9,227 bases of DNA, taken from positions 516 through 9,742 of the forward strand of contig DMRV01000097.1 in NCBI GenBank assembly GCA_003456455.1, read 5' to 3'. The DNA comes from Flavobacteriales bacterium (GTDB lineage: Bacteria; Bacteroidota; Bacteroidia; UBA10329). The notes below the pieces were generated by a model. That model made no database searches, was not told the origin of the DNA, and saw only the letters and a list, made by a program, of their open reading frames with translations. Within the stretch, counting starts at the first letter, position 1; the number at the start of each line of letters is the position of its first letter. Below are positions 5,458 through 9,227 of this stretch, piece by piece. The translations under genes and the position numbers were made by a program.

Positions 5458-7320
5458 ATGCTGCAATCAAAGGTTTTGACTTCTGTAATTATCATGAGTG
5501 CGCTTTTTCAATGCTCAGCTCAGAATGTTTTACTCACTGAAGATTTTGAGAACGGAACACTACCAGTAGGGTGGACTCAACAGACCAATGCAAATGACGG
5601 AGGCTGGCTTTTGGGCACAAATACACAATTGCAGAGCCAGTACTGGGATATAACAGCCCACGGAAACATCATAGCCACAAACGATGACGAATGCGATTGC
5701 AACAAAAGACGTGATTACCTGATAATGCCAGCTTTTAACCTGAGTACTGTTTCGGGAGCCATTCTTCAGTTTGAGAATTACTTTGATGGAGGTACTCTAT
5801 TTGGCGGAACGGAAGTTGCTACCATCGAATACTCCACAAATGGTGGTACTGATTGGACTGTACTTGAAACAATTGTAGGCACTGATGATGATTTATGGGA
5901 TACGCAGACCATCAACTTGTCTTCACTTATTGGAAATGCTGATATTCTTATTGCATTTAGGTACAATGATGATAACGAATGGCTGTTCGGCTGGGCAATT
6001 GATGACGTTTTGATTTACGAACCTACCGGGTTTGATGCTGAACTCACTTCTATCGATCTACCCGCAATTGCACAATCACCTTCAAACCTTACTATTGGAG
6101 GCCAAGTCACGAATGTTGGTGCAACCGTTATTCAAAATTTTGATGTGAATTGGACGGATGGTATAACCACTAATACTGAAAACATTAACGGATTGAACTT
6201 GAGTTCGGGTCAATCTTATCAATTTTCACATCCCGACCAATTGGCATTAACAAATTCAGGAACGTATCCCGTTCAAGTTTATATCAGCAATATCAACGGA
6301 ACTTCTGACGACGATTCCAGCAACGATACCCTTTCGGCCAGTGTAAGTGCGGTGGAGTATGGCACCATTTCAGATGGTGGATATCAGAGAGAATACATCT
6401 ACTACCATCCAGGTTCAGCACCGGCCAATTGTCCGCTTGTATTTGTATGCCATGGTTATGGCGGAAGCGCTCAAGATATCATGGATTATTCTGAGTTCAA
6501 TGCGCTGGCAGACGAATTTGGATTTGCGGTTTGTTATCCACAGGGAATAGAAGACAATGGTGGAGATACGTTTTGGAATGTTGGCTACGATTTTAATCAG
6601 AGCGAAACTGTTGATGATGTCGCTTTTCTGCAGAATCTGAACACGTATTTGCAGACCACTTACTCGCTTAATCCAAATAATGTGTTCTGTACGGGCATGT
6701 CTAATGGAGGCGATTTGTGCTACATGTTGGCATGTCAGGCTTCGGAAACTTTCAGAGCTGTGGCGCCTATTTCTGGGATGATTTTGCAGGATATAGTAAA
6801 CAGCTGCAACCCGCCTGAAGAAGTGTCCATTTTAGAGATACATGGCACCAACGACAACGTTACTTTTTACAATGGCGACCCTAACAACACAGGGGGTTGG
6901 GGCGTTTACCTTGGAATGGCGCAGACCATGGCGCTTTACAACGGTATGTTCAATTTAACGCTTCAGAGTTCTGGGAATTTTCCGAATACCAACACAAATG
7001 ATGGCAGCACTGTTTCTTTCGATAAATACGGAAGCGCTACATCTTGTACAGAAGTTTGGCTCTATACCGTTAATAATGGCGGGCACGATTGGCCAGGAGC
7101 GTTTGGCAACATGGACATTGAAGCAAGCAGAGAAGCTTGGAATTTCTTTAATCAACTCTGTTCTAATGACCCAACGGGAATTCAGGGTGCAACCCAAACT
7201 CAGGAAAGGACACTTCTAAAGATTACCGATGTAATAGGGAGGGAGACCACACCCAGATTGGGGCAAGTTCTCTTGTATATCTATTCAGATGGAAGTGTGG
7301 AAAAAAGAATTACTCAGTAG
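5458..7320 (+). CDS. secreted modular esterase (LpqC/PHB-depolymerase/feruloyl esterase type) with short T9SS tail
   Basis: This 620-residue exported alpha/beta-hydrolase probably cleaves ester bonds in plant or algal polysaccharides (acetyl or feruloyl groups) or polyesters; the substrate cannot be read from sequence. A Sec signal peptide covers residues 1-21. Residues 24-188 form a choice-of-anchor J/MAM-like beta domain (LTEDFENGTLPVGWTQQT, closing WAIDDVLIYEP). Residues 192-298 look like a CARDB-type adhesion domain (TIGGQVTNVGATV). The catalytic domain runs from about 305 to 567. Its oxyanion motif is HGYGG (332-336), the nucleophile Ser415 lies in GMSNG, the acid is Asp466 (HGTNDNV) and the base is His543 (NNGGHDWPG), so the triad is complete. 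The last 37 residues (RTLLKITDVIGRETTP ... IYSDGSVEKRITQ) match the short T9SS sorting-signal style. The gene is monocistronic, divergent from 4421-5020 and convergent with the DUF1961 gene. Confidence 0.9.
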   Translation: MLQSKVLTSVIIMSALFQCSAQNVLLTEDFENGTLPVGWTQQTNANDGGWLLGTNTQLQSQYWDITAHGNIIATNDDECDCNKRRDYLIMPAFNLSTVSGAILQFENYFDGGTLFGGTEVATIEYSTNGGTDWTVLETIVGTDDDLWDTQTINLSSLIGNADILIAFRYNDDNEWLFGWAIDDVLIYEPTGFDAELTSIDLPAIAQSPSNLTIGGQVTNVGATVIQNFDVNWTDGITTNTENINGLNLSSGQSYQFSHPDQLALTNSGTYPVQVYISNINGTSDDDSSNDTLSASVSAVEYGTISDGGYQREYIYYHPGSAPANCPLVFVCHGYGGSAQDIMDYSEFNALADEFGFAVCYPQGIEDNGGDTFWNVGYDFNQSETVDDVAFLQNLNTYLQTTYSLNPNNVFCTGMSNGGDLCYMLACQASETFRAVAPISGMILQDIVNSCNPPEEVSILEIHGTNDNVTFYNGDPNNTGGWGVYLGMAQTMALYNGMFNLTLQSSGNFPNTNTNDGSTVSFDKYGSATSCTEVWLYTVNNGGHDWPGAFGNMDIEASREAWNFFNQLCSNDPTGIQGATQTQERTLLKITDVIGRETTPRLGQVLLYIYSDGSVEKRITQ

Positions 7321-7378
7321 CTTATTCTAGATCCTTGGCGTTTCCCAGTGCCACACCGAGGTGTATCGCTTCAAAAAG
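7321..7378. other. convergent intergenic gap with weak hairpins
   Basis: This is the 58-bp gap between the convergent esterase and DUF1961 stop codons. Two small inverted repeats are visible: TGGCG/TGCCA at 7336-7353 (five pairs, one wobble, 8-base loop) and ACAC/GTGT at 7353-7364. Neither is followed by a T-run, so any terminator role is weakly supported. Confidence 0.25.
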
Positions 7379-8077
7379 CTATTCGCTAATTGCCCAAACC
7401 TTGAAATTACGGTACGCGAAGTGTGTCCATCGCATTTGTCTGAATCCGATTTTGCCTCCACCTAAGGGGTTATCGTCCGTCCAGTCGATTATGGATTTGT
7501 CGTCCAAGAACAGTTCAATGTGGCCATTGTGCTTAACTAGCCTGAGTTTATGAATGGCGGTGGAAGAAGCCGGAATTCCGGGCTGTCCAACCTGCACTTT
7601 CTTGAAACCTCGGTTTTTGCGCAGATGGCTAAACGCACGGTCTTTCTGTGTAGGCGTATTTGCATAGTAGGATATGTGATAGTTGTTGATATCGCCCTTG
7701 GTGTATTGTTTGAAAACGCCAGTACGTGGCTTCAGATTATTATCGAAAAGGTCTTGACCATCTTGGCCTGCAGCAGCGAAAAAGATGATGCAAAGACCTG
7801 CTTCTGGATGTTTGTTTTGCACTTCCCACTCAGCTATGAAGCTTGAAGGAAATGTCTCTGGACACCAATACACATGATGACTGGCTTCATCTGGAGACCT
7901 AATGAACATCCAGCCATTATTGTGCTCGGTTTCGGCTTTTCCTTCCATAAGCCAATCTGCCATAGTAACAACATCTGCCAAGGAATTTTCGTAAAGCAGG
8001 TGGCCCTTAATTGATTGTGTAAAACCGCTTGAAATACTGGTCAGGAATAGGCACCAGAGGAATGTAGACTTTAGCAT
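7379..8077 (-). CDS. secreted DUF1961 (YesU-like) protein
   Basis: This is a 232-residue secreted protein of the DUF1961 family, which has a concanavalin-A-like beta-sandwich. Bacillus subtilis YesU, encoded in the rhamnogalacturonan-degradation cluster, is the known structural member, and others sit in polysaccharide loci. Visible family signatures are GHLLYENSL after the signal peptide, EASHHVYWCPETFPSSFIAE, GLCIIFFAA, FKQYTKGDINNYHISYYAN, IIDWTDDNPLGGGKIGFRQM and a C-terminal THFAYRNFKVW. The signal peptide is MLKSTFLWCLFLTSISSGFTQ. I choose ATG 8077; a TTG at 8083 would add two residues and lies inside a tetranucleotide repeat. The gene starts 10 bases after the DUF2461 stop, so translational coupling is likely. 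The role is probably carbohydrate binding or cleavage, inferred from family and context; catalytic residues are not established. Confidence 0.88.
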   Translation of the reverse strand: MLKSTFLWCLFLTSISSGFTQSIKGHLLYENSLADVVTMADWLMEGKAETEHNNGWMFIRSPDEASHHVYWCPETFPSSFIAEWEVQNKHPEAGLCIIFFAAAGQDGQDLFDNNLKPRTGVFKQYTKGDINNYHISYYANTPTQKDRAFSHLRKNRGFKKVQVGQPGIPASSTAIHKLRLVKHNGHIELFLDDKSIIDWTDDNPLGGGKIGFRQMRWTHFAYRNFKVWAISE

Positions 8078-8080
8078 ATC

Positions 8081-8100
8081 CAATCAATCAATCAATCAAA
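8081..8100. repeat. (CAAT)4 tetranucleotide repeat at a gene junction
   Basis: Four perfect CAAT units and one imperfect unit (CAAA) span the last codons and stop of the DUF2461 gene and the leader of the DUF1961 gene. On the coding strand this reads as tandem TTGA. Every frame through the repeat meets TGA within 12 bases, so the stop codon is built into the repeat. Confidence 0.8.
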
Positions 8101-8774
8101 GAAACCCCGTTGCCGTCTGTGGTCAGTACCTCACTCATGTAATCAAAGAAGGGGCGAGTAGCTCCAAAGTATTTCAACACCTCCTTGGCGAAACCAGGAG
8201 ACTGAACCTCCTTATCCGTAAACGTTTTGGTAACGATAAAAGACTTGTAGCGCAATAGGTCAATATCCGGATGGTCTTTAGGGAAATCTCTAGGTGCAGA
8301 CTTTAACTGCTGACCTTGTAATTCTCCAAAGTGTTTCTTGAAACTGGCAGAATTAATAATCTTCCGAAGTGGCGCTGGATCAATATCAATTTCTTCTCTA
8401 ATTCGTTGCAGGTCTTCTTTGTTTGGCGCCCAGAAGCCACCGCCAACCATAGAGTTTCCATCGGGCTGTAAATGGAGATAGTAACCACCTCTTAGCGCCT
8501 TGGTTGCACGCGCAAAACCTCCAGAGAAACTGTTTTTGTATGGAGCCTTGTTCTTCGAAAAACGGACATCTCGATAAATGCGATACAATTTCATCTTCTC
8601 AAGATGATCTTGCTTTTGCATGCCCTCGTTTATCTCTTCAGCCAGTGCTTTAAAATGCTCATTTGCTGCTAGATATTTAGGCTTGTTTTCCGCAAACCAA
8701 TCGCGGTTATTGTTTTTCTCCAAATCCTTTAGAAACTTGAAAACCGATTTGTCTAGGTGTGTCACTTTTGCCAT
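8088..8774 (-). CDS. DUF2461 domain-containing protein (TIGR02453 type)
   Basis: This 228-residue cytoplasmic protein has full family length. Family hallmarks are LEKNNNRDWFAENKPKY (18-34), KMKLYRIYRDVRFSKNKAPYK (60-80), GGYYLHLQPDGNSMVGGGFW (96-115) and a C-terminal helical part (FTDKEVQSPGFAKEVLKYF). The conserved Trp/Phe and Arg-Asp-Arg motifs suggest a ligand-binding or enzymatic core, but no biochemical function is known to me. The ATG at 8774 is supported by matching conservation in the paralogous copy at 1-83. The gene lies 41 bases downstream of the HxlR-family gene and 10 bases upstream of the DUF1961 start, so the three are probably one transcript. Its stop codon is formed by the TTGA tandem repeat. 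Confidence 0.9.
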   Translation of the reverse strand: MAKVTHLDKSVFKFLKDLEKNNNRDWFAENKPKYLAANEHFKALAEEINEGMQKQDHLEKMKLYRIYRDVRFSKNKAPYKNSFSGGFARATKALRGGYYLHLQPDGNSMVGGGFWAPNKEDLQRIREEIDIDPAPLRKIINSASFKKHFGELQGQQLKSAPRDFPKDHPDIDLLRYKSFIVTKTFTDKEVQSPGFAKEVLKYFGATRPFFDYMSEVLTTDGNGVSLID

Positions 8775-8815
8775 GCTTGTGTTTTACGATGCGTACTCTG
8801 AGAACCCAAAGTGCA

Positions 8816-9163
8816 TTAATTCTCAATCATTTCATTCGAAGCCTCAGTACCATCCACCAAATACTCCCCCCAAAGGTATAGCTGAGTAAATATTGGAATC
8901 AATTCTCTCGCTTTCTCTGTTAATCGATACTCAACTCGGGGAGGGGTCTCTTTAAAAGACTGTCTAATAATGAGGTTGTCATTTACAAGCTCGTTCAAAT
9001 GAGATGTTAAGACCTTTCTCGAAATACCCGGTATCGCAAAATCGAGCTGACCAAACCTTTTGTCCGATTTAGATAGTTGATAGATAATTATCGCTTTCCA
9101 TTTTCCACCTATAACGATTAATGCCTCAGTTAAAGGACAAGGTGGGATGCTGCAATCTTCCAT
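8816..9163 (-). CDS. HxlR-family winged-helix transcriptional regulator
   Basis: This is a 115-residue single-domain regulator. Family signatures are CPLTEALIVIGGKWKAIIIY (9-28), KRFGQLDFAIPGISRKVLTS (35-54, the recognition helix region), LVNDNLIIRQ and the wing PPRVEYRLTEKARELIPI followed by WGEYL. HxlR proteins bind inverted repeats as dimers and often sense electrophiles, oxidants or formaldehyde. Cys4 and Cys9 at the N-terminus are candidates for thiol sensing, as in YodB/HypR relatives, but this is inference. The start ATG 9161-9163 sits directly after the operator-like cluster at 9168-9226. It is probably autoregulated and controls a divergent gene beyond the right edge. It may also head the transcript with DUF2461 and DUF1961. 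Confidence 0.92.
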   Translation of the reverse strand: MEDCSIPPCPLTEALIVIGGKWKAIIIYQLSKSDKRFGQLDFAIPGISRKVLTSHLNELVNDNLIIRQSFKETPPRVEYRLTEKARELIPIFTQLYLWGEYLVDGTEASNEMIEN

Positions 9164-9167
9164 GTTT

Positions 9168-9226
9168 GTTACTATTTGGTAACCAGTTTTTGGCTGTTAT
9201 TCTGCATTATAGTAACCAAAAGTAAC
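9168..9226. promoter_or_regulatory. HxlR operator cluster (GTTAC/GTAAC half-sites)
   Basis: GTTAC-TATTTG-GTAAC at 9168-9183 is a perfect 5+6+5 inverted repeat five bases from the hxlR-type start codon. Two more GTAAC half-sites lie at 9212-9216 and 9222-9226, ten bases apart. Spacing between the inner half-sites (9179 and 9212) is 33 bases, about three helical turns. A second site so placed on the same DNA face fits cooperative dimer binding and autoregulation. The window ends here, so further half-sites may follow. Confidence 0.6.
9217..9224 (-). promoter_or_regulatory. -7 box of the HxlR-family gene
   Basis: Minus-strand TACTTTTG is a full match to TAnnTTTG. It lies inside the distal GTAAC pair, so a bound regulator would block RNA polymerase. 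The transcript would start near 9213 and give a leader of about 50 bases containing the perfect palindrome at 9168-9183. The -33 element would lie beyond the window. Confidence 0.5.
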
Positions 9227-9227
9227 T

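Noticed and set aside
7550..7846. Plus-strand open frame of 98 codons within the DUF1961 gene
   Set aside because: The minus-strand DUF1961 reading has strong family motifs throughout; the plus-strand frame is a shadow.
8081..8100. Phase-variable on/off switch by tetranucleotide slippage
   Set aside because: The repeat encodes a stop in every frame and lies outside the start codon used (ATG 8077), so slippage cannot switch either protein on or off. Only spacing could change.
1..8774. Composite transposon or genomic island bounded by the DUF2461 direct repeats
   Set aside because: No transposase, integrase, terminal inverted repeats or target-site duplication is visible, and the repeated sequence is ordinary protein-coding DNA with paralogue-like substitutions.

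Overview
The window reads as chromosomal DNA of a Bacteroidota bacterium, most likely a free-living or marine Flavobacteriales lineage (Cryomorphaceae/Crocinitomicaceae-like). This placement is an inference. It rests on two secreted proteins with type IX secretion (T9SS) C-terminal signals, Bacteroidota-type -7 promoter boxes (TAnnTTTG), weak or absent Shine-Dalgarno sites, a short Bacteroidota-style Crp/Fnr regulator, and REP-like elements of a kind I associate with this phylum. No rRNA, tRNA, transposase, integrase, CRISPR array or known defence gene is visible.

Layout from left to right. Positions 1-83 hold the first 27 codons of a DUF2461 gene running off the left edge (minus strand). It is a close paralogue of the complete DUF2461 gene at 8088-8774. 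Positions 161-448 hold a short coding-like frame that looks like the 3' end of a lost gene. Positions 468-2864 encode a 798-residue exported protein with a twin-arginine-like N-terminus, a large alpha-helical, glycan-enzyme-like body and a T9SS type A tail. Positions 2943-4343 form a compact minus-strand module: a Crp/Fnr-type regulator, then a DoxX-like membrane protein, then a four-helix membrane protein. A perfect FNR-architecture palindrome lies between the regulator and doxX. Positions 4421-5020 encode a secreted protein of unknown family, bracketed by two direct copies of a REP-like element. Positions 5021-5457 form a 437-bp divergent intergenic region that carries the fuller REP-like element and a diverged tandem duplication.

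On the plus strand, 5458-7320 encode a modular secreted esterase: choice-of-anchor J-like domain, CARDB-like domain, LpqC/PHB-depolymerase/feruloyl-esterase-type catalytic domain, short T9SS tail. Convergent to it on the minus strand lies a likely transcription unit: an HxlR-family regulator (8816-9163), DUF2461 (8088-8774) and a secreted DUF1961/YesU-like lectin-fold protein (7379-8077). The HxlR promoter at 9168-9226 contains a cluster of GTAAC/GTTAC half-sites that looks like an autoregulatory operator, probably shared with a divergent gene beyond the right edge.

Functionally, three extracellular proteins (the 798-residue protein, the esterase and the DUF1961 protein) suggest secreted breakdown of plant or algal polysaccharides, although no SusC/SusD pair is present to make it a classical PUL. 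The Crp-DoxX-membrane protein module looks like a small self-contained regulatory unit. I see no convincing new multi-gene system. The most informative leads are the operator/promoter arrangement at doxX, the REP-bracketed orphan gene, the Tat-like signal combined with a T9SS tail, and the duplicated DUF2461 gene ends.
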